From positions 17,837-81,836 of the forward strand of contig JAJRYC010000004.1 in NCBI GenBank assembly GCA_024275975.1: a stretch of DNA of 64,000 nt, read 5' to 3'. Position 1 is the first letter of the stretch, and every line of letters starts with the position of its first letter. Source of the DNA: Nitrospirota bacterium. Lineage in GTDB: Bacteria; Nitrospirota; Thermodesulfovibrionia; Thermodesulfovibrionales; UBA6898. Below the pieces are notes generated by a model that worked only from the letters and a program-made list of their open reading frames with translations, was not told the origin of the DNA and made no database searches. The position numbers were made by a program, and so were the translations under genes. Shown here piece by piece: positions 23,505-33,208 of the stretch.

Positions 23505-23907
23505 GACTGGACACCGGGGGCTCTTTTTTTGGCTTTAACGCTCTGCGCTATGCCTTTCATTCATTCCCCTTTGATTATTTTAGGGATGATTCCGAGGCTG
23601 AACGCGTTAAGAATTCAAGACTGTTTGAGCTTTTTTTTCGTCCTTAGTCCGTTACGCTATGCGCTTTGCTCTCTGCGCTATGCTTTTTTATCGGGCAGAC
23701 CGGAAGCAGACCGTTAAAAAATAATCGCGGGGCGCATTTTCTTGGTTCCGTTCTTTATGTCTTTGTTCTTGCTATGCGCTTTGCGCTATGCGTCTTTATC
23801 CGTTGCGCTGTTGCTTCTTAAAGAACCGGGGGAAGGGGCGGAGTCCCATTTAATCAGATAACTCCTTGAACTACCTGTTTACCGGATAACTCCCACGGTG
23901 TCCAGTC
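23505..23907. repeat. Dispersed repeat family C, copy 2, between 12-bp inverted repeats
   Basis: The 376-bp core (23519-23894) matches 3370-3731. GACTGGACACCG at 23505-23516 is the perfect inverted complement of CGGTGTCCAGTC at 23896-23907, and the homology between the two copies begins and ends within two or three bases of these repeats. No transposase is encoded. It looks like a non-autonomous element or a repeat captured between insertion-sequence ends. No target duplication is obvious. Confidence 0.8.
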
Positions 23908-24208
23908 TTATTTGTGGAACATGGTAAGGCTATCAAGAGGGGATTAAGGGGTGTGTTCCTTTCCTTATTTCCTTCTGTTACCCCGGAATTTATTCAGAAA
24001 ACCTGTCTGCCTGCAATTTCTGCTACTTAACCAGCCAGTAACGCTGCATTTATTTACCCGTTTAATGACGACCGGTCTGACCTTTGAGCAAAACAATATG
24101 CTTCCGACCGAACCGCTTCTTTCACCTGGTTAACTTTTCCGTCACAAAAAAAAGAATCTGTTTTATTAAGAGGTTATTGAGGAGTTGCATTAAAAATCTT
24201 TTTAGAAT
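23908..24208. other. Intergenic stretch without a recognisable gene
   Basis: About 300 bases between the inverted-repeat element and the regulator gene. Short frames exist on the + strand but show no family features. An A8 tract (24147-24154) and A+T-rich sequence before 24200 may hold the promoter of the regulator; no clear boxes could be fixed. Confidence 0.5.
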
Positions 24209-24224
24209 GGAGGAGATAAAATCA

Positions 24225-24266
24225 ATGACAGAGAGGAAAAAACCTGCTATAGCGGGTTTAAGATGA
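24225..24266 (+). CDS. Possible 13-codon leader peptide
   Basis: ATG 24225 has GGAGGA eleven bases upstream and encodes MTERKKPAIAGLR, ending in a TGA that overlaps the start of the regulator gene as ATGA. It may couple or attenuate translation of the regulator, which itself has no good ribosome-binding site. Confidence 0.3.
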   Translation: MTERKKPAIAGLR

Positions 24267-24643
24267 GAAACAATCATTTATATAATTACATTCAAATAGA
24301 AGAGGAAGATGATGATAATAAGGGGCTCATGCTTGAAGGTTTCGCTAAAAACCTGAGAAAGATACGAACAGATAAGAGGCTTACGCAGGAGCAGTTGGGT
24401 GCTCTTGCGAATATAAATTATAAGTACCTCGGGGAACTCGAACGGAATATTAAATCAGCGTCCGGAACTGTAATTTACAAACTTTCCCGTGCTCTTGGTG
24501 TGCCGGTCTGTGAACTCCTGTCAACAGACTGCTGTCCAATGACAAAGCGTGAATTTTTTAAAGGCTTTGAAAGACTTCTCAAAGGGAAGGAAAAGGGTGA
24601 TGTGGAGAAGGCGATCAGGATTCTGGAGGTGTTTTTTGGGTAA
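24263..24643 (+). CDS. XRE-family helix-turn-helix regulator
   Basis: A 126-residue DNA-binding protein. The helix-turn-helix spans roughly residues 28-82, with FAKNLRKIRTDKRLTQEQLG, then ANINYKYLGELERNIKSAS and a terminal helix VIYKLSRALGVPVCELL. This is the Cro/CI (HTH_3) pattern. An acidic N-terminal tail (EEEDDDN) precedes it and a charged helix follows. Its target is unknown; it could regulate itself or the lipoprotein gene downstream, 140 bases away. Confidence 0.85.
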   Translation: MRNNHLYNYIQIEEEDDDNKGLMLEGFAKNLRKIRTDKRLTQEQLGALANINYKYLGELERNIKSASGTVIYKLSRALGVPVCELLSTDCCPMTKREFFKGFERLLKGKEKGDVEKAIRILEVFFG

Positions 24644-24783
24644 AAAAGGAGGGTTTGCACTGGTTGTTGATTACAGGATCGGGAACGAAGTGAATGCACT
24701 TGAGTTTTCACTGGAGACGCTGAAAGGGCTTCATGTCGCGCCAATAGCCGGAAAAGAGGACCGAAAAAAGAGGAGGAGGAATC

Positions 24784-27027
24784 ATGAGCAAAAATCTGAA
24801 AGTTTTGACAGGGGTGTTGCTGATCGCCCTATTCGCGGTATATCTGACCGCATGTGGTGGAAGTAGTAGTGGAGGAGAGGGAGGAGGGAGTGGGGTCAAC
24901 GGGGGCGGTGCGCCACTTCCTCCTCCACCAACAAAGCTGATTAGCGGCACGATTAATCTTCCAGCCGACAGTCTGATCGACCCTGAGGAGCTTACTGTAC
25001 GGGCAATTACCGGAAATACATCTGTCAACAATATCGGTGTTTTTGCAAACCTTGAAGCTGTTAATGAGGGACTTGGTCAGGTTGTTTTTGTAGAGAATGC
25101 AGACGGCAATGCTATAGCTGTTGCGTATATCTCGGCAGACGATATAGCCGGTGGGAACATCACGATCGGTTATGAAGAAATGGCACTTGGGCTGATAAAG
25201 CTCAATCCTTACCTGATGGTTTTAAGTCCTGAACAGGAATCGCTTGTATTGGACAAGGCCCGTGACCATGCAGATTTTTTCGGTCTTGTTACGGATATTG
25301 AGAACGCCTTAACGAATTCGCCGGATAATGCTCTTGATTATGAAAGTTATCCCTACATTTACCAGAAGGCCGTCAGTATCGGGATCGAGGTAATCGCCGG
25401 CTATAGTGGAAGCACGCAATCTATTACGAGCTCCGCTTATACTAATTTGGCTGCTGCCGTAGGCTCTGATTATGATCCGCATATTGAAGATCCTTCAGGC
25501 CCTGATATCACGCTGGTAAATCCGAAACAGACGTTCTATGGCGTCGACCTGGGGAATGGGGAGAAGACGCTGTTAAATGGGCGTGGCGGAGTTTTGACAA
25601 CAGATATTGGCTGGAGTCCACCCTGGGAGTGGGTCACAACCACAACTCCATACGAAAAGGATTGGAATCTCGGAGATGGCACATTTCAGATTACATTCTA
25701 CAAAGGATTTAATATACCGGAAGACGGATGGTTACTTCCGGAAACAGCCGCCGGAAAAGCAACTTACGCAAATTTTCTGAAGATGTTCGGTATGCTGATG
25801 AAAACGGTTGGGTTGTTTCCGGGCTTTGAGGCAGTTTCAATCATTGCACCAAGTGACTCATCAATACAATTCTTACTTACCGTTGATAACATTCCGGTTC
25901 TCGATTTTTCCGAAATAGCGGGGGCAATTACTGGAAGCGTCAACTGGAGGCAGCTGCTATTGCAAAACCTGCCGGATTTCATAGGCAATCATTGGGATGA
26001 TATTTCGTACTGGGTATGGCAGGGGGGTACCATTTGGACATCAGACCCGGAGATATTGAGGAATGTTTCGGATTTTATGCGCGATATTGGAAAGGCATTC
26101 AACGGTATCCACCGGGCCCTCCCAGTGGCAAACCAGCTTCTTACCGTTCTGGAGGCCGAGAACCAATGGATTCCATTTTTTTACGATCTCGTTACTGCCC
26201 CATCGAAACTTGAATATACCATCAGCCAAACAGATGGAATTGTAACAGAAGTTTTCTCTCTGATTCCTCCAACGGCATTATTTACAGTCGATAACACAAA
26301 CCCCATAATCAGTGAAGACGTAAACTTCAATGCTTCCGGTTCGTCCGATGATTATGATTCTTCCGAATCTTTACAAGTTCGCTGGGATTTGGATGGGGAT
26401 GGAGCATGGGAGACCTCTTGGTCAACGGATAAGTATGTCTCCTATTCTTATCCAGGCCGAGGGACTTATTGTCCAATTCTGGAAGTCAGGGATTCTGACG
26501 GGCTTATGGCAAGGAGTTCCCTTGACATTGTGGTTGGGTCGCAACAAGCCCTTAAAATTGTGCTGACCTGGGGCAATGAGCCGACAGACCTTGACTCCCA
26601 TCTGTACACGCCAGAGATAGAAGGTTCCAACTACCACATTTATTACGTTGACAAAGGTTCACTGGAATCACCACCCTATGCATGGCTGGACATTGACGAT
26701 ACAAGCAGTTACGGGCCTGAGACAATCTGGTTTGAACGTCTTTTTACTGACACATATACATACTCTGTCTACAATTACTCAGGTGTACCGGATATTACAA
26801 CATCGAGTGCACATGTAGAGGTGATCGACGCACAGGGTGTAATCGCAGCATTCGATGTGCCGGTGATAGGTTCCGGCAGATGGTGGAATGTATTTACATT
26901 AGATGGAACTACCGGCGAGATTGCGCGGATAAACACTATTTCCGACAATGGAACTGTTTCTTCCTCTGCACAGGCTCTCACGCAAAGCACCGGACCTGAC
27001 GATCCAATGCCACCCAAAGAATATTGA
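24784..27027 (+). CDS. Large secreted lipoprotein with PKD and YfaP-like domains
   Basis: A 747-residue protein with a lipoprotein signal peptide (lipobox LTAC, Cys24) and a glycine/serine/proline-rich linker at about 25-50. Much of residues 55-500 is unassigned. A PKD domain lies near 505-595 (PTALFTVDN, the FNASGSSDD segment, VRWDLDGDGAWETSW, YSYPGRGTY), followed by a C-terminal domain with LTWGNEPTDLDSHLY resembling YfaP/DUF2135. The ATG is preceded by a strong GGAGGAGG site. It is probably anchored in the outer membrane and may bind carbohydrate or surface protein. No partner genes are adjacent. Confidence 0.75.
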   Translation: MSKNLKVLTGVLLIALFAVYLTACGGSSSGGEGGGSGVNGGGAPLPPPPTKLISGTINLPADSLIDPEELTVRAITGNTSVNNIGVFANLEAVNEGLGQVVFVENADGNAIAVAYISADDIAGGNITIGYEEMALGLIKLNPYLMVLSPEQESLVLDKARDHADFFGLVTDIENALTNSPDNALDYESYPYIYQKAVSIGIEVIAGYSGSTQSITSSAYTNLAAAVGSDYDPHIEDPSGPDITLVNPKQTFYGVDLGNGEKTLLNGRGGVLTTDIGWSPPWEWVTTTTPYEKDWNLGDGTFQITFYKGFNIPEDGWLLPETAAGKATYANFLKMFGMLMKTVGLFPGFEAVSIIAPSDSSIQFLLTVDNIPVLDFSEIAGAITGSVNWRQLLLQNLPDFIGNHWDDISYWVWQGGTIWTSDPEILRNVSDFMRDIGKAFNGIHRALPVANQLLTVLEAENQWIPFFYDLVTAPSKLEYTISQTDGIVTEVFSLIPPTALFTVDNTNPIISEDVNFNASGSSDDYDSSESLQVRWDLDGDGAWETSWSTDKYVSYSYPGRGTYCPILEVRDSDGLMARSSLDIVVGSQQALKIVLTWGNEPTDLDSHLYTPEIEGSNYHIYYVDKGSLESPPYAWLDIDDTSSYGPETIWFERLFTDTYTYSVYNYSGVPDITTSSAHVEVIDAQGVIAAFDVPVIGSGRWWNVFTLDGTTGEIARINTISDNGTVSSSAQALTQSTGPDDPMPPKEY

Positions 27028-27036
27028 CTCACACGA

Positions 27037-27055
27037 GGGCGGGACAACCCCGCCC
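27037..27055 (+). terminator. G+C-rich hairpin after the lipoprotein gene
   Basis: GGGCGGG (27037-27043) and CCCGCCC (27049-27055) form a 7-bp stem with a 5-base loop, ten bases after the lipoprotein stop. There is no U-run after it, so it may be a dispersed intergenic hairpin rather than a true intrinsic terminator. Confidence 0.4.
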
Positions 27056-27189
27056 CTACGTGCAAAGAAACAACACTAATTCTATTATCGTCATAGGGTG
27101 CCTGGTCTTTTGAGCGGGAATCAGTGTTCTGCAATTGCCAGGGATGAAAAATTTGTTATACTAAACAAAACAAACAGGAGGTGATTAAA

Positions 27190-27459
27190 ATGAAACTTGC
27201 TGATTTGCTTCCGGAAAAAGAAATAAAAGAGGCTGTCCTGAGTGAGTATGAAAAACGGCTTACTTTATTCAAGCTCACCGATGAAAAATTCAGGAAAAAA
27301 TATGGTATGAGTTTTAAAGAATTTGAGGAAAAAAACCTTGTAGCAGAGAAGGGATTTTCCTGTGATGTTGAACAGGACTCCATGAACTGGGAACACGCTG
27401 TAGAAGGCATAAGGTATCTTGAAGAAAAAATAAAGAAAATTAAAAAAATGAGTGAATGA
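27190..27459 (+). CDS. Small antitoxin-like protein
   Basis: An 89-residue charged helical protein. ATG 27190 is chosen because AGGAGG lies 8 bases upstream; a GTG at 27181 overlaps that site. It contains LADLLPEKEIKEAVLSEYEKR and ends KKIKKIKKMSE. The stop overlaps the next start as ATGA. Size, order and coupling resemble an antitoxin preceding its toxin, but no family is recognised. Confidence 0.5.
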   Translation: MKLADLLPEKEIKEAVLSEYEKRLTLFKLTDEKFRKKYGMSFKEFEEKNLVAEKGFSCDVEQDSMNWEHAVEGIRYLEEKIKKIKKMSE

Positions 27460-27714
27460 TAAAAGTTGAAAAAGTAGCTCAGACCATAAAAGATATTACT
27501 GACAGATATGGCATAAAACTATTGGAGATAGACCATACGGGCATCACCTTAATTGCACGGATTGGTTTTTTCTCGTGAGGTTTTTGTACAGATTTACGCC
27601 AATGAGACAAAAGAAAAGCTGAATATAGCTCTTGTGGTTGCTGGTGAAAGAGTATACGGAATAGATAAAGAAGGCGGCTTTTATCATGAACATCCATGGG
27701 ATGTTGAACGTTGA
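27456..27714 (+). pseudogene. Toxin-like partner, one-base frameshift
   Basis: ATG 27456 begins MIKVEKVAQTIKDITDRYG and stops after IARIGFFS. Removing one T from the T6 run at 27566-27571 restores a frame of 85 residues: SREVFVQIYANETKEKLNIA and so on, ending GGFYHEHPWDVER. The histidines near the end (YHEHPW) are reminiscent of DUF6516-type or other small RNase toxins, but I cannot assign the family. It is coupled to the preceding antitoxin-like gene. Since similar homopolymer lesions affect essential genes in this window, it may be intact in the real genome. Confidence 0.45.
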
Positions 27715-27805
27715 ACTTACTTTTATGCAGATAAGTGCTGAAACTACCTGTTTACCGGCTAACTCCCCCAGCCCCTCTTAACCCTAAGAGGGGAGTAGTC
27801 TCCCC
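27715..27805. repeat. Dispersed repeat family A, truncated copy 4
   Basis: Matches the left half of the 398-532 element (TTTTATGCAGATAAGTGCTG, CTCTTAACCCTAAGAGGGGA). It begins exactly at the end of the toxin-like gene. Confidence 0.7.
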
Positions 27806-27914
27806 CTTTATATCGCGGAGCCCATTTAAGCAGGTAACTGCGGGGTATTCAGGTTCATTTCTTCATATGCCTCTGTTTTTTCTGCCCTATTTAATAAAAT
27901 ATTTCGATAAAATC

Positions 27915-27923
27915 TGTTATACT
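27915..27923 (+). promoter_or_regulatory. Extended -10 promoter giving leaderless rnj mRNA
   Basis: TGTTATACT ends 5 bases before the ATG at 27929, so the transcript would start at or next to the start codon. The sequence AAATCTGTTATA is nearly identical in front of uppP. Confidence 0.5.
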
Positions 27924-27928
27924 CTGCA

Positions 27929-29587
27929 ATGATGAATAAGTCACTCTCAATAATCCCCCTCGGCGGCGTTGAGGAGATCGGACTCAACATGACCGTCATG
28001 GAATACGAAGACGATATAATCGTTATTGATTCCGGCCTCATGTTTCCTGAAGAGGACATGCTGGGTGTCGATTTTGTTATACCGGATTTCACGTACATAC
28101 TGGAAAACAGGGACAAAGTGAGGGGGATTCTGCTCACACACGGACATGAAGACCATACCGGCGCCCTTCCGTTTCTTTTAAAAGAGATAAATGTTCCGGT
28201 CTATGGAACGGCCCTGACCATCGGACTTGTAAAAGAGAAGCTCCGTGAACATAAGCTTGATGATATCAAACTTATATCGGTAATACCGCGGCAGATCATA
28301 ACCCTTGGGGTATTTGCGGTCGAATTCATACGGGTGACGCACAGTATAGTTGATGGTGTCGGCTTTGGCATACAGACGCCAGTTGGGCTGGTTGTGCATA
28401 CGGGAGACTTTAAGCTCGATCCTACTCCCGTCGACGGCCAGCTCATGGATTTTCACAAGTTCTCGGAATACGGAGAAAAAGGCGCGGTTCTTCTAATGTC
28501 TGATAGTACTAATGCCGAAAAAGGGGGGTTCACATTCTCCGAAAAAGAGGTCAGACGGTCTTTTGAAGACATATTCGCGGACGCAAAAGGCAGAATTATC
28601 ATTGCAACCTTCGCCTCTAACATCCACAGGATACAGCAGGTTATCGACGTCGCGGTCATGTTCGGCAAAAAAATCATTCTTACCGGCAGGAGCATTATAA
28701 CAAACGCACAGATAGCCCTTGATCTGGGATACCTTGATATTCCTGAAAATACATGGCTGACACTAGGGGACATCGGAAATCTCCGGGATGACGAGATCGT
28801 CCTGATAACAACTGGAAGCCAGGGCGAACCCATGAGCGTTCTTTCGAGAATAGCAACAGACGAACACAAGCAAATAAAAATCAAGGAAAATGATACCGTT
28901 ATAATATCCGCCAAATGGATTCCAGGCAATGAACGGTCAATTGGAAGAATCATAAACCACTTCTTCCGGCGCGGCGCGGACGTAATATACGAAAAGGTTT
29001 CGGAAATCCATGTCTCGGGTCATGCGTCAAAGGAAGAGCTGAAGCTGATGCTCAACCTTGTGAAGCCCAAATATTTCATGCCGATTCATGGAGAATACAG
29101 GCATAAGTTTTATCATTCAAGGCTTGCCGAAAAAACCGGCGTTCCAAAGTAGAATATATTCATGCTTGATGATGGAGATATCCTGGAGATAACGGATGAG
29201 ACCGCCCGGAAAAACGGAAAGGTTACTTCGGGCAGGATATTTGTCGACGGCAAGGGTGTCGGCGACGTTCAGGATATAGTCCTGAGAGACAGGAGAAGAC
29301 TGGCGCACGACGGCATTGTGATCATAATCCTCGAAATAGAAAAACTTACGGGCAGAATCGTATCGGGACCGGACATCATATCAAGGGGTTTTGTATTCGA
29401 GGACGCCTCCAGTGAAATAATAAACGACGTCAAGGAGCTGGTCTATAACACCATAAAAAAACTCGACAGCGAGATTATTTCGGATAAATCGCTTATGCAG
29501 GCGAAAATAAGGAGCGTACTCAAAAAATACCTTAGAAATACAATGGAAAGAAAGCCGATGATAATGCCTATTATATTCGACGTGTAA
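27929..29587 (+). CDS. rnj: Ribonuclease J, interrupted by in-frame TAG
   Basis: RNase J is a metallo-beta-lactamase/beta-CASP ribonuclease acting in mRNA turnover. The HGHEDHTGALPF metal-binding motif is near residue 70, and other conserved blocks are HTGDFKLDPTPVDG, MSDSTNAEKGGFTFSE, HVSGHASKEELKLML and MPIHGEYRH. The C-terminal domain follows after NIFMLDDGDILEI. A TAG at 29150-29152 falls between VPK and NIFMLDDGD, where homologues have a sense codon such as Glu or Gln; the same frame stays open for another 144 codons. Annotated as one gene of about 552 residues. A likely error or point mutation is discussed in the findings. Confidence 0.9.
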
Positions 29588-29670
29588 ACCGCTGCGCATC
29601 GGCCTTTCATCGCTTCTGCCCCCTCTTTGTACTTATCCCGGAAACGCCGAAGATACTTTCCGTCCAAATC

Positions 29671-29679
29671 TGTTATAAT
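29671..29679 (+). promoter_or_regulatory. Extended -10 promoter giving leaderless uppP mRNA
   Basis: TGTTATAAT ends six bases before the uppP ATG. As with rnj, no Shine-Dalgarno site can fit between the predicted start of transcription and the ATG. Confidence 0.5.
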
Positions 29680-29685
29680 CCTTAA

Positions 29686-30453
29686 ATGCTAGAGGCTATT
29701 ATCCTTGGTATTATACAGGGCATTACTGAATTCTTTCCGGTCAGCAGCACCGCGCACCTGATATTATTCCCATGGTTCTTCGACTGGGACGGAATGGTAA
29801 ACACCCTCACCTTTGATGTCGCACTCCATGCTGGAACATTGTTGGCGCTCATCATCTATTTCTGGAAAGACTGGGTCGAGATGGCGACTAAAAGACGCAA
29901 GCTTCTGGGTCTGATCGTGATCGCGACCTTCCCGGCCGGAATAGCAGGGCTTCTGCTTAACGATTTTGTCGAAAACCACCTCAGGCATCCTCTTATCATA
30001 TCCGTAAGCCTGGTGCTGATAGGCATTGTGATGTTCGTTTCGGAAAAAAGGGCTAAACAGAAAAAGAGCGGTGACGTCGGCACTTCCGATGCTCTCGCGA
30101 TCGGCCTATCACAGGCATTCGCACTGATCCCCGGTGTCTCCCGCTCCGGAATAACTATATCAGCGGGGCTATTAAGGGGGCTTGACCGTGAGACGTCCGC
30201 GAGGTTTTCATTTCTCCTGTCGACGCCTCTTATCGCCGGGGCCACGGTGCTGCACTTCAGGAAAATTTTTTCCGGAGAGGCTGACTATAATCTTTATATA
30301 TTCCTGGCTGGATTTCTGGCGTCCGCGATAACAAGCTTCGCGGCTATCAAGTTCCTTCTTGCGTTTTTCAAAAAACATTCTCTGAATGTCTTCGTCTATT
30401 ACAGATTTCTACTGGCGGGTGTTATAATCCTTGGGATATGGCTGAAAGGGTAA
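29686..30453 (+). CDS. uppP: Undecaprenyl-diphosphate phosphatase
   Basis: A 255-residue, multi-spanning membrane enzyme that regenerates undecaprenyl phosphate for wall and envelope synthesis and confers bacitracin resistance. Family motifs are GIIQGITEFFPVSSTAHL near the N-terminus (catalytic Glu/Ser loop) and LIPGVSRSGITISAGLL near residue 150. Length is typical. It overlaps ftsK by 16 bases. Confidence 0.95.
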   Translation: MLEAIILGIIQGITEFFPVSSTAHLILFPWFFDWDGMVNTLTFDVALHAGTLLALIIYFWKDWVEMATKRRKLLGLIVIATFPAGIAGLLLNDFVENHLRHPLIISVSLVLIGIVMFVSEKRAKQKKSGDVGTSDALAIGLSQAFALIPGVSRSGITISAGLLRGLDRETSARFSFLLSTPLIAGATVLHFRKIFSGEADYNLYIFLAGFLASAITSFAAIKFLLAFFKKHSLNVFVYYRFLLAGVIILGIWLKG

Positions 30454-32504
30454 AAAAAGCAAAAGAAGAGATCCTCGGCGTTGTATCGCTGCTCGGGAGT
30501 ATTTACCTTGGACTCAGTCTGTACAGCTACTCCAGGTGGGACCCCTCGTTTTTGACCTTCACCGATGCATCCGCTAAAAACTACGGTGGGATTGCTGGAG
30601 CGTATATTTCCGACTTCCTGATTTCTCTTATCGGCCTATCGTCATTCGCACTCCCTGTATTCCTGGTTGTCTACGGCGTAAGGAGGATTCTGGGCAAAAA
30701 AGAAAGGAGTGCCTATATGCTCGGCGCTGTCCTCTTTGTCTTTTCCTCTTCTCTGATGGTTTCCCTTATAACATCAACCTTCAACCTTACGGCCGGCTAC
30801 AACAACGGTGGTATTTCAGGCGCCTATATCACGGGTTTCCTCGAAAAATATCTTTCCATTTTAGGGGCGTATCTGTTTTCGCTGGCAGCGTTTCTGGCAT
30901 CTATAATCCTGCTCAGTCCACTCCCCGTAACTTCATTGGCCTTTAAATGGAAAAGACCAAAATCTCCAGCCAGACAGAAGAAACCTGAAAAGGCTGTCAT
31001 AAAAGAGGAAATTATTATTCGCGAGCCGGTAAAATCCAGTGTCGGCCCTGTGTTTACGGAATCGGTTTCAGAACTCCCGGCGGCAACGGCTCCCCGAAAA
31101 ACAGCGACTATTTCCGGATACAAACTTCCTCAACCTGAACTCCTGACACTGTATGACCCCTCTTTAATAAGACCTTCAAAGGAGGATCTACTGTCGAATT
31201 CCGCTCTGCTGGAAAACAAACTCGGGGACTTTGATGTTGAAGGCAAGATTACGCACGTGCATTCCGGTCCGGTTGTAACGATGTATGAATTCGAGCCGGC
31301 GCCCGGAGTAAAAATAAACAGGGTCGTGACATTGTCGGACGACCTCACACTGGCGCTGAAGGCCCAGAGTATCAGGGTGTCACCGCTTCCCGGCAAGTCG
31401 ACCATCGGCATTGAGGTCCCAAACAGCAAGAGAGAACTCGTATCAATGAGAGAGATTATTTCTTCGGATAATTTCAGGAAAAGCGGTTCAAAGCTCACCC
31501 TCGCGCTCGGTAAGGATATCTTCGGCAACCCGATTATCACGGACCTGGCAAAGATGCCGCACCTGCTTGTTGCCGGAGCGACTGGCGCTGGAAAAAGCGT
31601 CTCAATAAATTCAATGGTGACGAGTATCCTCTACAAGGCGTCCCCCGAAGAAGTAAAAATGCTGATGATCGATCCCAAGCTGCTTGAACTCTCGATATAT
31701 GATAATATTCCACATCTTATATCGCCGGTAATTACAAATCCGAAGGAGGCGGCGGAGGCGTTAAGAAAGATGGTCTTTGAGATGGAGCGGAGATACAGGC
31801 TTTTAGCCGAAAAAGGTGTTAGGAACATCGAGAGCTTTAACAGGCATGCTCCGGAGGAAGAAAAGCTGCCGTATATTGTTGTCTTTATAGACGAACTTGC
31901 CGACCTTATGTTCGCGTCCGCGAAAGATGTCGAGGATTCCATAGCCAGGCTCGCACAGATGGCGAGGGCATCCGGCATACACCTCATCATCGCGACCCAG
32001 AGGCCCTCCGTTGATGTTATTACAGGCGTAATAAAGGCAAACTTTTCCGCCAGAATAGCCTTTCGGGTCGTTTCAAAAATCGATTCAAGGACGATACTTG
32101 ACGCCCAGGGCGCGGAAAGTCTTCTGGGTAAAGGGGATATGCTTTTAAGGCTGCCCGGTTCGAGGACAATGCGCGTTCACGGGACGCTGATCACCGAGGA
32201 CGAGATCAACGCGGTTGCTGAATTCATTAAAGCACAGGCATCGCCCGACTTTTCGATATACGAAAACATATCTGCTGAAGCGTCCTTTACTGAAGAACCG
32301 TCCGGGGAAAGGGATGACATTTACTATAAAGCCCTTGAGTTCGCGGAGTCTACAGGAGAAGTGTCCATTTCATCTATACAGCGGAGATTCAAGATCGGAT
32401 ATAACAGGGCGGCAAGGATTATGGAAATAATGGAAGATGACGGGCTCGTAGGTCAGCCAAAGGGCGCCGGCAAGCCGAGAGATTTCATCGGGAGGCGCTT
32501 TTGA
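30438..32504 (+). CDS. ftsK: DNA translocase FtsK
   Basis: A 688-residue FtsK/SpoIIIE protein that pumps chromosomal DNA at the septum. The N-terminal part (about 1-180) has four hydrophobic helices, the linker is short, and the motor follows with Walker A GATGAGKSVSIN at about 380 and VVFIDELADLM as Walker B. The C-terminal winged-helix gamma domain, which reads chromosome polarity sequences, includes SISSIQRRFKIGYNRAARI. It overlaps both uppP and lolA. Confidence 0.95.
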   Translation: MAERVKKAKEEILGVVSLLGSIYLGLSLYSYSRWDPSFLTFTDASAKNYGGIAGAYISDFLISLIGLSSFALPVFLVVYGVRRILGKKERSAYMLGAVLFVFSSSLMVSLITSTFNLTAGYNNGGISGAYITGFLEKYLSILGAYLFSLAAFLASIILLSPLPVTSLAFKWKRPKSPARQKKPEKAVIKEEIIIREPVKSSVGPVFTESVSELPAATAPRKTATISGYKLPQPELLTLYDPSLIRPSKEDLLSNSALLENKLGDFDVEGKITHVHSGPVVTMYEFEPAPGVKINRVVTLSDDLTLALKAQSIRVSPLPGKSTIGIEVPNSKRELVSMREIISSDNFRKSGSKLTLALGKDIFGNPIITDLAKMPHLLVAGATGAGKSVSINSMVTSILYKASPEEVKMLMIDPKLLELSIYDNIPHLISPVITNPKEAAEALRKMVFEMERRYRLLAEKGVRNIESFNRHAPEEEKLPYIVVFIDELADLMFASAKDVEDSIARLAQMARASGIHLIIATQRPSVDVITGVIKANFSARIAFRVVSKIDSRTILDAQGAESLLGKGDMLLRLPGSRTMRVHGTLITEDEINAVAEFIKAQASPDFSIYENISAEASFTEEPSGERDDIYYKALEFAESTGEVSISSIQRRFKIGYNRAARIMEIMEDDGLVGQPKGAGKPRDFIGRRF

Positions 32505-33151
32505 AAAGACGGACGCCTAAACAACAAATTTTAACGGTATTCGTTCTTGTTTCATTCTTCTGTTTTTTTGCGCCTGTAGATTGTACCGCCTCTGACGCAG
32601 CGAAAAACATCTCAAGGATACAGAATTTTTACAAAACAGTTAAAGACCTGAAAGGGTCGTTCATACAAAAGAATACCATTAAAGATCTTGACCGGACGGA
32701 TGTATATAACGGCGAGTTTCTCATAAAATATCCTCTGAAGATGCGATGGATGTATAAGGGAAAGACGCCGCAGGAAATAATCATATCCGGCGGGTCTGTT
32801 ATTATATATAAAAAAGGCGATAGTCAGGCGTATAAAGGTAAATTCGACAGGTCCACATATGGCCAGTCGCCGGTCGCGCTCCTGAGCGGCTTTGAAGATA
32901 TCACAGAAAGCTTCAACATAACCGGCAGCGGGGATTCGCTAATATTAAAGCCTAAAAATCCCTCGGGGAATATTTCTTCAATAAAGCTGGTAATGTCCGG
33001 TGGGGATTTTCCGATACAGTCGTTCACAATATTTGACGGCAATTCAAATGTCGTCGAAATTGAACTGAAGGATATAGAGATAAACACGGGATTAAAGGAT
33101 TCGCTCTTCGAATTCTCCTTGCCTGAAGGTGTCAGTATATATGAGCAGTAG
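32501..33151 (+). CDS. lolA: Outer-membrane lipoprotein carrier LolA
   Basis: A 216-residue periplasmic chaperone that carries lipoproteins to the outer membrane. It starts at TTG 32501, overlapping the ftsK stop. A signal peptide is present (hydrophobic VFVLVSFFCFFAPVDCTAS). LolA pattern: LKGSFIQKN, GEFLIKYPLKMRWMYKGKTP and the C-terminal LFEFSLPEGVSIYEQ. Presence of LolA supports a diderm cell. Confidence 0.85.
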   Translation: MKRRTPKQQILTVFVLVSFFCFFAPVDCTASDAAKNISRIQNFYKTVKDLKGSFIQKNTIKDLDRTDVYNGEFLIKYPLKMRWMYKGKTPQEIIISGGSVIIYKKGDSQAYKGKFDRSTYGQSPVALLSGFEDITESFNITGSGDSLILKPKNPSGNISSIKLVMSGGDFPIQSFTIFDGNSNVVEIELKDIEINTGLKDSLFEFSLPEGVSIYEQ

Positions 33152-33208
33152 GTCGGGTTATTTTAAAAGACGGCTCTTTTGTAATCCAATTTGGGGTTAA
33201 AATAAAAT

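Noticed and set aside
1..24000. Integrated prophage
   Set aside because: No capsid, portal, terminase, tail, integrase or lysis genes were recognised.
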